64,000 nt of DNA from NCBI GenBank assembly GCA_003045895.1, contig PZPC01000026.1:423-64422 (forward strand), read 5' to 3'. Source of the DNA: Bacteroidota bacterium. Its GTDB lineage: Bacteria > Bacteroidota > Bacteroidia > Chitinophagales > Saprospiraceae. The translations under genes and the position numbers were made by a program. The notes beneath the pieces are model-generated. The model was given only the letters and a program-made list of their open reading frames with translations, was not told the origin of the DNA and ran no database searches. Shown piece by piece: positions 37,749 to 48,050 of this stretch. The first letter of the stretch is position 1. Every line of letters starts with the position of its first letter.

Positions 37749-40700
37749 ATGGAAAGCTCCTTGCAGGTACACCCTGACGAAGTAGCCACGGTTTGCGTAC
37801 AGCGATCGGGACAAACACAATCTTTAAATTCGCTTGTTTATGTGGATTTAAAAAACGAGGGCGCTCCACATTTAGGCGAATTTCTGTATGCCCTACTCAG
37901 TTTTCCTTTAAACCAAAACCAAGTTTGCTTTGATTTGCCTATTGCGGCGGTAAATGTGGCAGCGAGTTACGAGTTGAAAATTCGGGGTACGGAGGAGATT
38001 TTGGTGGTGGAAGTGGAGGAGGAGGCCGCGGAGCCAGTCCACTATTGCGGGGTCATCCCGCCATCAGACGCTCAAGATATAGGGGAAGCCCCTGATTTAT
38101 ACCTTTACTCCAGAGCGTTCGACCGTTTCGGGAACATTTTCAATAGCAAGGACTTATCCCCCTTTGATTCGTTCCTTACCGGTGGTTGCCGTTGCCCAGA
38201 AGGAAGTGGTATTTTTGAACTCTCCTTTGAGGACATCTGTGCGAATAGGAACTATGGTTTTGCAGACCCAACACTTGGTGGTGCCCGAAGAAATACTGCG
38301 TGTAGAGTATTCTCTGATTTGTCGGTATTATTGAACCCCACAGGGCAGATAGCACAAGGAACTTGTCAGGGTAAATTTCTTGAATTTTTCATTTTTCTCT
38401 AGTAATAACCCCACTGCATCAGCCCCTGCGGGAATGCGCGACCTCTACACAACCATTTTACATGAAGCCTGCCACCTACTGGGGGTGTACTCCCTGATTG
38501 ATGCGTCTTCATCAAATGCGAGTCTGCTGTCCAGCGTCGGATCAACTGCTGCCTACTCGAAGTACGATACACGCATAAGGACAATAGGGGGGACTACAAA
38601 CACCGACAATGACTCTCCCAATTATATACGCTACCCCACCGCCTTACCATATTTGGCACAGGTAGCTGGTAATAGCTTTATCAACCAACCCCAGTGCAGT
38701 TCGAATGCCGAGCTTTTTGGGGCATCCCTTCCCAGCCAACCCCTATACTTGCCCTTCCCATGGAACTCGTCGGGACTAAGCCATCTGAATTGCAACCCAT
38801 CTTCGGCGGATGGTTGTGCGACTTCCAATGGTTTTATTATGAATTCTTGTGGCCCTGCAGGATACAACCAGCGGCATCCCAACCAGCAGGAAGTAAAACT
38901 TCTTTGTGAGTTGGGGTATTCATTATCAGGAACATTCGGTACGACCCAATTTGCGGGTACGGGCGGACACCTACCTTGGCAGACTTATGAACCATGCGGC
39001 ACAGGATGCCGTGCCGTTGGAGTTAACGACGTCATTCTTGCGGAAGCAAGCACGAACGGCCCTCCTTTGGTGGTGGATGCCGCAACATTTTTATCCAACG
39101 ACGTCAACACAACGGGGTATGTCCCCAACAGTTTCCAAATGGTGGCCAGCAATTTGCCTGTGGGACAGATAACAGACCGGGGGAATGGGCTGGGGTTCAG
39201 CTTTGTACCTAACGGACAAGTGATTGGATGGGGAGTGGCGCGATACCTGCCGCGCTGCGCAGATGGGAGCCCCGGGGACTGGGCGTACTTGTTTCTACCT
39301 ATAGTTCCTGTCGGGTTGGATGAATTGGATTGTCCCTTCACCGTGGACTGTAATCTAGTTTGCGATGGCGATTTTGAAGCTTCAAACGAAGCTCTCGCTG
39401 CTGCGCATTATGATTTCAACTATGGTGCTGGCAATATTGGATTCTTTGTTTCACCTGATCCTATACGTAGTGAAACTAACTTTCAATTTCCCGTTGCACA
39501 GATACCCTATTGTGATGTGCTCAACACCAACGACCGCTGCCTGGCCATCCGGGGGCGACTAATCCTAGACAACGCCATAGCGGCACCTTCTTCGACCGAC
39601 TGGACATTCCTGCCCGGTGAGGTACGGATGCAGCCAGGTGCGGAAATAGCCGTCGATCCGCAGGCCCGTGTGCGCATCGACGGCCCGCAAGGAGCGGGCA
39701 ACCCCGTCGTTTTCTCTGGCTGTGAGATGATGTGGGCCGGTTTCAATATGGGGCAGGGAGCCTCCATCGAGATAGCGCGGACGACCATCATGGATGCACA
39801 GGCCGCCTTCCGGCTAGGATCCCGTTCCGTTTTGGCGATGCGGGAAAATATCCTGCAGCGCAACTTCGTGGGTGTCTATCACTGGGGCGACGGCGGATTC
39901 AAACTCATTTCCCAATCCGACGTATTCGACGGCTTGCAACCGCTACTGCCACCCTTCGATGCCTTTGCCGTGGCACCAATGACGATCTAGAGCCGCAGCG
40001 CGGCGGGTATGTACTTGTCTCCAGTTGGGTCGGTGGAAGGTTCTACCGTAGTTCTTGGCGACAATACCGCCGCCCAAGGTATCTTCCGCAACCTGCCTGC
40101 TGGAGTCGTATCGGTGGGCAATGTGAATATGCATGTAGCCAACACCCGGTTTGAGAACATCCTGCCCCAAACCGGCATTAACTACCCCATAGCGGGTAAG
40201 GCCATACACTTCGTCGGGTTTTCCCAGATGGCTTCTACGTTGTTCGTGAGTGGCCAATCGGCGGCGATACGCCCTGTGTTCAACGCTTGTACGACGGCCA
40301 TTGACGTCCGTTCGGCGAGCGTACAGATTCGCGAAAGCACCGTGACAAACTGCCGCTACGGCTTCATCGTCCAGCAGGTGTCCAATGCGCCCATCGACAT
40401 ACAGGGCGACATTGTACATTCCTTCACCCGTGCGGGCATCGACCTGCGGCACAACGACGGCGCGCTGAGCCTGCGGGTGTCGCGCAACGACCTCCGCCTG
40501 GCCGCTGGGGCGAAAGGTACGGCCATCAGCATCCAAGAGGCAGGCACCCGCGCCGCCAACCGGACAGCCATCATCAGCAGCAACGCTATTTCGCTATACG
40601 ACGGGTCTGTGTCAGGAAACGGCATCTGGGCCAATACCACAAACAACCTGCACCTGCTGGCGAACACCCCCATCCAACTCCGGCAAGCATCCGACCAGGT

Positions 40701-42243
40701 GGGCATCTACATGGTCAATGGCGACGCCAACTACGTGGATGGCAACGAGGTGGCCAGCCTCGCCTCCGACGATACGCCCGGCCGCCGCACCGGCATGGTG
40801 GTGGAAAGCACCACCAACACGACCTACGCCTGCAACGACTTCCTCGGCCTGCACACGGGCGTGAAATTCTTGTCCGGCAACTCCGAGGACACGGACTTCC
40901 AGAACAACTTCCTACAAGCCCCCATGGTGAACGGCCTGCACTACGAGGATATGCTCACCGTCGGGCAGCAGAACTGGCGCGGCAATAGCTGGAATACCGC
41001 GCAAGGGGCTTTCACGGGGAAAGCGGCGCTGAATGAGGTTATGGCTATTACACCCCAACCTGTATTCGCACAACGCTACCTCATCCACAGCACCACCAAC
41101 GGCTTCTTCCCGCCCAGCATCGGCCTGCCGAACTATACGGGTACGGGGCAGCCGTGGTTTGTTTTCAACGCAGCAGGAACGCCACCACTCTGCCAAACAG
41201 ATGGCTATGTGCCACCCGGCGGCGGCAAGGTAACGGAATGGGACGGCCGCATCGTAGCGGGTGACGGGCTGCCGGGCGGCTATGCCGACCAACGGATTTG
41301 GGAGAGCCGAAAATACACTTATGGAAAATTGCAGGCGATACACGCCCAAGGGCTTGAATTGTCAAGCGCCAATAATACTTGGCGGCAAGGGCAAGCTGCT
41401 ACCCCAATCGGTGCTTACCAGACCATCGCCATGCGTATGGCCGCCGAACTCAACCCAACTGTTGCTACCACGGGCCAACTCGACGGCCTTTGGGCTACCA
41501 AATGGCAGCGCCTGACAAGCGTAAACGAAGCCGCCAACCAATACGCACAAAGCTTTGGCTACACCGACTACCTGCGCTACGTGGATGCGTTGGAAGATCT
41601 GTCGGACACAGATGCGCAACTTACGGCACTTTTAACCCAGTCTGCCCAGTCGCACGAAGCGGCCGCATCCCAGATCGGCACAGCCAATAGCAACCTGGCT
41701 GCAACGACCGACGTGCAGCAAAACGAAAAGGTGGTCAATGGCGCGTACCTCAAGGCACTTGCTTCGGGGGAATCGGGTTTCTCGACCGAGGCGGCAGCCC
41801 TACTCTTGAGCGTGGCCAACCAATGTCCGCTGGCGGGCGGCAAAATTGTACACAAGGCCCGAAGCCTTTACCAGTTGGTGGATGCGGATTATGAATTTGA
41901 TAATGGTTGTTCGCCCAATCAAGCACTGCAAGGCAGTGGATTAGATATGCACCAGGCCGAGCGTTCCGCTCAAATGGCAGCAGAAAAATCGGCTACGGGC
42001 AGTGTCCTTTCCGTCCATCCCAACCCTGTGGCAAGCGAACTGTTTGTGACCCTATCCGGCACGGAAGCCGGGGTGCTGGGCATATACAGTCCAGTCGGCC
42101 AATTGCTGCTAACGCACAAAACAATCGGTGGCGAAACCCTCGTTTCCTTTGATACGCAGGCTTTGGCATCTGGCATCTATTACCTCCAGTTTGCGGACGA
42201 GAGCGGTAAGGCAGAAGCCAGGAAAATAGTCATCATCCGGTAG
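37749..42243 (+). pseudogene. Broken T9SS protein: metalloprotease plus beta-helix, frameshift and in-frame amber stop
   Basis: Three pieces belong to one coding sequence. Piece 1 (37749-38402) has no signal peptide. Near 38370-38396, within two T5 tracts, the frame shifts by +1 to piece 2, which carries ILHEACHLLGVYS (an HEXXH zinc site). Piece 2 is stopped by TAG at 39988-39990, and the same frame continues (SRSAAGMYLSPVG) into a parallel beta-helix-like region. It ends in a T9SS type A tail (VHPNPVASELFVTLSG, then GIYYLQF). With the missing signal peptide, two breaks and intact flanking similarity, I call it a pseudogene. Sequencing errors at the T-tracts would also explain one break. The first 1.6 kb is AT-richer than the rest. 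Confidence 0.75.
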
Positions 42244-42264
42244 TAACCGGGATTACCTTATGTT

Positions 42265-42317
42265 GGGCTTTGCATTAACTAGACCTTTTTGGGGTTTAGG
42301 GAATGCAAAGCCCTTTT
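42265..42317 (+). terminator. Intrinsic terminator after the broken T9SS gene
   Basis: GGGCTTTGCATT (42265-42276) pairs perfectly with AATGCAAAGCCC (42302-42313), followed by TTTT. It separates the pseudogene from the next gene. Confidence 0.75.
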
Positions 42318-42332
42318 AAAATTTGACTATTA

Positions 42333-44123
42333 ATGAAATATACACATATAATGCTCGCCCTCCTATGTTGCATCCTTTGGCGAACGGCAGCCGGGCAAAC
42401 CATTTTTGAGCGCGGCAAATATGACCATCGCTGGTTGTTTGGTTCTTTCAGCCTTACCATCCCCACCGCTTCCAATGCGAGCATGAATTTCAACTCCAAC
42501 CCAGTCCATGTCACACAAGGATACTATGGTGCACGTTTCGACGCAACCAATGCCAGCGTTTGCAATGCGGAAAGGCAACTGCAATTTTACACCAACGGAA
42601 TTGGCATTGCCAGCCGAACGCACCAGCCTATGCAGAACGGGGAGCGCATCAACCCCGGGGAATATACAGATGATTGGGTAGAAATAGGTAACCCTATTAT
42701 TCAGGGTGCTATGATCATTCCCTCACCAGAGCGTGATGGCGAGTACCACCTGTTTTACAGCGAACGGACAGCTATATCCAATCATCCAGATGGATACACC
42801 TCATTTGTACTGGATTTAAAATACGCCGTGATTGACATGGGTATGAACAATAGGCTTGGCCGAGTCTTGGAAAAAGAAATTTCACTGATACAAGATACCC
42901 TAGATTTTGGTAAAATAACGGCCACCCGCCACGGTAACGGGCGCGATTGGTGGATAGTTGTTCCTTATTTTGATGGCGATTATTACCACCGCTTTCTACT
43001 CGATGATAGAGGCGTACACGACATGGGAATGGTCTTTACGACTGATATGGATATGCGCCCTGGTGTGGGGCAAGCCGTCTTTTCGCCAGATGGTAGTAAG
43101 TACATCAATTTCTCCTCCCTCTCCGTTTCTGAAGGCCAGTTTGTGGGTGTTTATAATTTTGACCGCTGCACGGGAAATTTATCCAATCCACGTCTGATTA
43201 CCTACAATGATACGGCTTACGCAGCGGGAGTGGCCATATCCGAAAACGGGCGTTTTGCCTATATTTCGTCCTATACGCACCTCTATCAAATTGATTTGGA
43301 TGCGGAAGACATTGCCGAAAGTTTCCATAAAATCGCCGACTACGACGGCTACTGGGAGGAAATTGAATTTCTGCAAACCACTTTCTTTATGGCGCAGCTC
43401 ACGCCCGACGGGCGCATTTTCATTAACAGCCCCAATTCCGCCCGCTACTTGCACAGCGTGGAGCATCCCAATCGGCGCGGGGTGGCTTCTGACTTCCGAC
43501 AGCACAGCGTACACCTGCCCGTTTGGAACCAACTCACCCTACCCAACTTCCCTTACTACGGCCTCGGCCCGCTCGATGGCAGCCCCTGCGACACACTCAA
43601 CATCAACAACCCCGCCCCAGTAGCCGACTTCGAGTACACCCAAGATACAACTGCGCTAGCCGTAGAGTTCTTCGATGCCAGCTTCTACGCCTACGCATGG
43701 GTGTGGGATTTTGGCGATGGTAGTGCCAGCAGCAGTGAACATCATCCCGTGCACAGCTATGCGCAGGATGGGGCTTGTGAGGTATGCCTGACGGTGAGTA
43801 ATGTTACGGGGGTAGATACCTACTGCGAAAGCATCTACGTGGGCGTGTCCAGCACGCAGGAGTACGTGGCCGAAGGCGTGGAGGTGCGGGTGTGGCCGAA
43901 CCCAACAGCGTCTGTGCTGCATATACGTTTACTCAACCTTGAAGGTTTAGTAAACGTGAGCCACGTCCTCCTCCGCGATTTGCAGGGGCGGGAAGTGCTG
44001 CGGCAAGTATCATCTAGCATGGGGGATATGTCCCTTGATGTGTCGGCATTGCCCGCTGGTTTGTATATTTACGAGGTGTATGGCGATCGCTTGCTGGCTA
44101 GTGGCAAGGTGGTGAAGCGCTGA
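42333..44123 (+). CDS. Secreted propeller/PKD protein with T9SS type A tail
   Basis: 596 residues with signal peptide MKYTHIMLALLCCILWRTAAG. Residues about 25-430 form a YD/WD-like propeller (FSPDGSKYINFS, ISENGRFAYISS, LTPDGRIFINSP). A PKD domain lies at about 434-510 (VADFEYTQDTTALAVEFFD, WDFGDGSASSSEHHPVHSY). The last 75 residues (VRVWPNPTASVLHIRLL, then LPAGLYIYEVYG) are a T9SS type A sorting domain. Such propeller-PKD proteins are extracellular and of unknown ligand. It is bounded by terminators on both sides, so it is probably monocistronic. Confidence 0.88.
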   Translation: MKYTHIMLALLCCILWRTAAGQTIFERGKYDHRWLFGSFSLTIPTASNASMNFNSNPVHVTQGYYGARFDATNASVCNAERQLQFYTNGIGIASRTHQPMQNGERINPGEYTDDWVEIGNPIIQGAMIIPSPERDGEYHLFYSERTAISNHPDGYTSFVLDLKYAVIDMGMNNRLGRVLEKEISLIQDTLDFGKITATRHGNGRDWWIVVPYFDGDYYHRFLLDDRGVHDMGMVFTTDMDMRPGVGQAVFSPDGSKYINFSSLSVSEGQFVGVYNFDRCTGNLSNPRLITYNDTAYAAGVAISENGRFAYISSYTHLYQIDLDAEDIAESFHKIADYDGYWEEIEFLQTTFFMAQLTPDGRIFINSPNSARYLHSVEHPNRRGVASDFRQHSVHLPVWNQLTLPNFPYYGLGPLDGSPCDTLNINNPAPVADFEYTQDTTALAVEFFDASFYAYAWVWDFGDGSASSSEHHPVHSYAQDGACEVCLTVSNVTGVDTYCESIYVGVSSTQEYVAEGVEVRVWPNPTASVLHIRLLNLEGLVNVSHVLLRDLQGREVLRQVSSSMGDMSLDVSALPAGLYIYEVYGDRLLASGKVVKR

Positions 44124-44129
44124 TGTCGC

Positions 44130-44182
44130 GTGAAATTTATTTCGCGCCAATACTGGTTGCTGCTGGGCGAAATAAATTTCAC
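44130..44182. terminator. Bidirectional terminator between convergent genes
   Basis: GTGAAATTTATTTCGC (44130-44145) and its perfect complement (44167-44182) form a 16-bp stem with a 21-nt loop. It sits exactly between the convergent propeller gene and GH53 gene. No long T-run follows, but the position fits termination on both strands. Confidence 0.6.
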
Positions 44183-44192
44183 CCGACGAAAT

Positions 44193-45625
44193 CTACCGCA
44201 CCACCCCCACTGCCGCGCTCCCCCGCACCACCTGTCCTTCGAACAGGGTAAAAAAGTAGACGCCGTTGGGCAAAGTCGGCAAATCCAGCGTAAAGGCGGC
44301 GGTGTCGGTAGGCAATTCCCGCCAATCTTGTACGCCTTTGCCATCCACATTGAAGAGCACAGCGTGCCAGTTTCCGGTAGGAAGGGGCTCCGTCAGGGCA
44401 ACTTGTACTTGTTGACTGGCCGGTTGGTAGGAAAGCGTCAGCTTAGTAGTTCCTGTGCCGGGTTGTGCCACCCCGGTGGGTCCAAAATCGGCGCCGAGCC
44501 AGGCCATGCCACCCGTCGGAAGTACGTTGTTGTTAAAGTCGAAAAAAGCGGCGTGTTCCTGGTGCGACCCCTGCCCCCAGGGGGTCCGGCAGGGCGAAGA
44601 AACCCAGGCGGGTTCCCAGTACAGGACGCCGCTGCCCCCGCTTTGGCGTACCTCTTGCGAAAGGTCCACCAGCCACTGGTACTGGGCCTCGGGGCTGGCG
44701 GGCGAATAGGCGGGGCTCAGGTCGTTGATGATGTTGGCCGCGCTATCGTTCCACGCCAGGGTCCAGGGGTAGCCGGTTTCCAGGGGTAGCCGGTTTCCAG
44801 GATCAGCACTTCCTTGTTCGGATGGGCCTGCCGCAAACGGCTGATCACGTCGCCCGTCTGGGCAATGGTGGTGGGTTGGTGCCAGGCCCAATAGTAGGAG
44901 ATGCCGATGAAGTTGTAGTCGGTCACCCCGTGTTGGGTAAATTGATCCACGTACCACTCCACGCTGGCGGGGCCCGCCAGGTGCAGGCCGATCTTTACCT
45001 GCTGCTGGTAGTCGGCAGCAGCGGCGCGGATGGCGCTGAGTCCGCGGTTGAAGAGGGTGGCGTTGCGGTGCCAGTCGAGTACCCAGCCGCCGTCGTTGGC
45101 TGCCTGCGTCTGCAGGATGCCGCGGTTGGTTTCGTTGCCCAGTTGTACCATCTCGGGCCACAGGTCTTGCTCGGCCAGTTCCCGCAGCACCCCGTACACG
45201 TACTGGTACACGGAGTCGCCCAACACGGGTGTATTGCCCACCACGGCGGCCCAGGCGGCGGGAACCACCTGGTGCCCGGGGTCGGCCCAGGAATCGGACA
45301 AATGAAAATCCAGCAGCACCTGCATCCCCTGCGCGTGAACGCGGGCAATGCTGCGCTTCACATCCGCAAAATCGGAATAGCGGTTGCCCACATGGAGGGT
45401 GTCGTACCAGGCGGGGGTATGCCAGAGGCGCAGGCGCACCAGGTTGGCGCCGTGGTCGGCAAAAATGGCGAAGGGGTCGCGGGGTTGGTTGTCATCCAGG
45501 AAGACGACGCCGCAGTCTTCCATCTCGTTGGTGTAAGAAAGATCCGCGCCTACGTAAAAGGGCTGACCAAGAAGGATGTTGCTCAGCAGCAGGAGCAAGA
45601 TCAGTGGCTGGCTTGTTTTTTTCAT
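44193..45625 (-). pseudogene. GH53 endo-beta-1,4-galactanase, frameshifted by a 17-bp duplication
   Basis: The 5' part (45625 to 44717) encodes a signal peptide (LILLLLLSNILLG), the GH53 barrel start YVGADLSYTNEMEDCG, acid/base E165 in QLGNETNRG and nucleophile E277 in LILETGYPW. Just after this a tandem duplication of CCAGGGGTAGCCGGTTT (44763-44796) shifts the frame, and translation stops 20 residues later at 302 aa. Removing one copy restores 471 residues, with a final barrel strand (GGSGVLYWEPAWVSS) and a T9SS type A-like tail. The truncated protein keeps both catalytic Glu but lacks the last barrel part and the export tail, so it is probably inactive or mislocalised. Its substrate would be arabinogalactan. 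Confidence 0.88.
44763..44796. repeat. 17-bp exact tandem duplication inside the GH53 gene
   Basis: CCAGGGGTAGCCGGTTT occurs at 44763-44779 and again at 44780-44796. It is not a multiple of three, so it shifts the GH53 frame by 17 nt. This is a typical slipped-strand event. Confidence 0.95.
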
Positions 45626-45761
45626 GGCACTAAAATAGAAAAATTTACTAAGGAGCGTTAAAAAAGCAGAAAACCAACGATCTTACTTTCTTTAATAAAG
45701 GTATTACTATAACTTGTAGAACTATTGTAGGTTCCATGATGTTCCACAGCCTATGTCACCC

Positions 45762-46052
45762 ATGAGATTGATCCTAATATTATTCCTCCTGACGGCTATT
45801 GTCTCCAACAAGATCGTAGCCGAGCTGCTGCTTGCTCAAGGCTTCCGTATCAGTCTATTCGATGAGCAGGGCGTGGATCAATCCGAAAAAGAAAACAAAG
45901 CAGGTGAAGAAGACGAAACTACTACGGAATATGTGGTAGGCCAGCTGGCTTTCCTACCAATCAGAACGGGTGAAAAAAGCGCCACCCACCGTTGTATTGC
46001 TGGCTGCTTACCAGCTGCTTACCTCGAAGTCTTCAATCCCCCTCCAGAATAA
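45762..46052 (+). CDS. Small secreted hypothetical protein
   Basis: 96 residues from ATG at 45762, or 99 from 45753. A signal-like hydrophobic start (RLILILFLLTAIVSNKIVA) is followed by a charged region (DQSEKENKAGEEDETTTEY) and a C-terminus ending EVFNPPPE. Small proteins with a comparable hydrophobic start and a proline-rich end occur near transporters in Bacteroidota. It is 142 bp upstream of the SulP start at 46195. Function unknown. Confidence 0.5.
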   Translation: MRLILILFLLTAIVSNKIVAELLLAQGFRISLFDEQGVDQSEKENKAGEEDETTTEYVVGQLAFLPIRTGEKSATHRCIAGCLPAAYLEVFNPPPE

Positions 46053-46194
46053 TTCCAATTCTTTCAGCAGGGCGTTTTGCTGCGCTGGCCATTTTCCTGG
46101 CCCTAAGAGCAATTTTTTCATTAGCCACGGTATGCCTTCCCGAGTGGAGAGAAGGCCGTTGGCTTCCAGATTATATCTTTCAAATTACCAAGTC

Positions 46195-47793
46195 ATGGGT
46201 TCAAACAAACAGGATTCCCTTTTGGGTAACCTAAAAAGCGATATTCCGGCCAGTGTGGTCGTCTTCTTTGTGGCATTGCCCTTGTGTTTGGGCATTGCGC
46301 TAGCCAGTGGCGCCCCGCTTTTCTCGGGGGTCATTGCGGGAATTATTGGTGGCATCATCGTGGGTAGCCTCAGTGGTTCCCAGGTGGGGGTCAGTGGCCC
46401 TGCTGCTGGCCTGGCGGCGATTGTCCTGACGGCCATCGGCAGCCTGGGCGGTTTCGAAAACTTCCTGGTAGCAGTCGTTTTGGGTGGCGTCATCCAGATC
46501 GTTTTTGGCCTCCTCCGTGCCGGTGTCATTGGCTATTACTTCCCTTCCTCCGTCATCAAGGGCATGCTCACGGGTATTGGCATTATCATCATCCTCAAAC
46601 AGATTCCCCACTTCTTTGGCTACGATGCCGACCCCGAAGGCGATTTTGCCTTTTTCCAGATGGATGGAAAAAACACCTTCTCCGAAATGTTCCTGGTCTT
46701 CAAAACGATCAGCCTGGGGCCCACCCTTATTGCCAGCGCAGGCCTGGCGGTGATACTTTTCTGGGACAATGTCCTGGCCCGGCGCGCCAAGATCTTCAAG
46801 GTCATCCAGGGCCCACTGGTAGCAGTGGTGCTGGGCATCCTCTACTTCAACCTTACCCGCGATACGAGCCTGGCCATCAGCGCGGAACACCTGGTGAGTG
46901 TGCCAATTCCGGATGATTTTTCGTCCTTCCTGACCCAGTTCAGTTTCCCCAATTTTGGTGCCATCACGAATCCTGCCATTTGGGTGACGGCATTCACCAT
47001 TGCCCTGGTCGCGAGCCTGGAGACCCTCCTCTGCGTAGAAGCCACCGATAAGATTGATCCGGCGAAACACGTCACCCCCACCAACCGGGAATTGCTGGCC
47101 CAGGGCACGGGCAATATTATTTCGGGGCTGGTGGGTGGTTTGCCCATCACCCAGGTGATCGTCCGCAGTTCGGCCAACATCCAATCGGGCAACAAAACCA
47201 AGCTGTCGGCCATTTTTCACGGTTTTTTGCTGCTGATTTCGGTGGTACTCATCCCGGGGCTGCTAAACATGATCCCGCTTTCGGTATTGGCAGCCATCCT
47301 CTTGATCGTGGGTTACAAGCTGGCTAAGCCCGCCCTGTTCAAGGTGATGTACAACCTGGGGCCCAAGCAATTTATTCCTTTTATGGTAACGGTAGTCGGC
47401 ATTATTTTCACCGACCTGCTGATCGGCATTTCCATGGGTTTGTTAGTGGGTATCGTAATTATTTTATACAAAAGCTACCAAAATTCCCACTTCCTGCACA
47501 TTGAGGACAAAAGCAATGGCCAGCACCGGATAAAAATGACGTTGGCCGAAGAAGTCACCTTTTTCAACAAAGGGGCTATCCTCAAGGAGTTGGAGCAAAT
47601 TCCGGAGGACACCTTTCTGGAACTCGACGTGCGCAAGACCCGCTACCTGGATAACGACGTGATCGAGATCCTGGAAGATTTCTCGGAGAAGGCCCGCAAC
47701 CGCAACATCCACATCAAACTCATTTCTGAGCGAGGTACGGTTGATAACCCGGAGAGTTTTATCCAATTCTTTCAGCTTAACTCCACGGTGTAA
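46195..47793 (+). CDS. SulP-family anion transporter with STAS domain
   Basis: 532 residues from ATG at 46195. The frame begins at 45970, but the added residues lack the family's character and overlap the small upstream gene. The membrane core starts NLKSDIPASVVVFFVALPLC, followed by VGVSGPAAGLAAIVLTA and PTNRELLAQGTGNIISGLVGGLP, which are SulP hallmarks. About ten to fourteen segments are predicted, then a STAS domain (about residues 440-525, EELEQIP-like, LELDVRKTRYLDNDVIEIL). Members transport sulfate, bicarbonate or other anions; the substrate is not determined here. Confidence 0.9.
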   Translation: MGSNKQDSLLGNLKSDIPASVVVFFVALPLCLGIALASGAPLFSGVIAGIIGGIIVGSLSGSQVGVSGPAAGLAAIVLTAIGSLGGFENFLVAVVLGGVIQIVFGLLRAGVIGYYFPSSVIKGMLTGIGIIIILKQIPHFFGYDADPEGDFAFFQMDGKNTFSEMFLVFKTISLGPTLIASAGLAVILFWDNVLARRAKIFKVIQGPLVAVVLGILYFNLTRDTSLAISAEHLVSVPIPDDFSSFLTQFSFPNFGAITNPAIWVTAFTIALVASLETLLCVEATDKIDPAKHVTPTNRELLAQGTGNIISGLVGGLPITQVIVRSSANIQSGNKTKLSAIFHGFLLLISVVLIPGLLNMIPLSVLAAILLIVGYKLAKPALFKVMYNLGPKQFIPFMVTVVGIIFTDLLIGISMGLLVGIVIILYKSYQNSHFLHIEDKSNGQHRIKMTLAEEVTFFNKGAILKELEQIPEDTFLELDVRKTRYLDNDVIEILEDFSEKARNRNIHIKLISERGTVDNPESFIQFFQLNSTV

Positions 47794-47812
47794 CGACTAA
47801 GCGCCTGTTTAG

Positions 47813-47853
47813 AAAACCCTGATCCGTGCAGATTTTGTGCAGATCAGGGTTTT
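47813..47853 (+). terminator. Intrinsic terminator after SulP
   Basis: AAAACCCTGATC (47813-47824) pairs perfectly with GATCAGGGTTTT (47842-47853) and is followed by TTAATTT. The SulP stop codon lies 20 bp upstream. Confidence 0.8.
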
Positions 47854-48050
47854 TAATTTCAGCGACTTGTCCTAAGGGGTCGGGGGGGCTCCCTAAAGTG
47901 CGAAAAGGTGTCTGCCCGGATACAATTTGCGATCAGCAGTCTCCTAATTTTTCCGTTTATTCCCACCTACAAGGCAAAAATCTGCACCTTTATGAAAGCC
48001 AAGGCCAATTAGCGCTTGTTGAATATTCAGGTTGAAGTTGTTTTTGCTAA

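Noticed and set aside
39988-39990. Amber recoding (pyrrolysine or read-through)
   Set aside because: No recoding element or pylT/pylS is visible, and the same gene also has a frameshift, so decay or error is simpler.
47826-48035. Small plus-strand ORF before the regulator
   Set aside because: Starts inside the SulP terminator hairpin and has no signal or family features.
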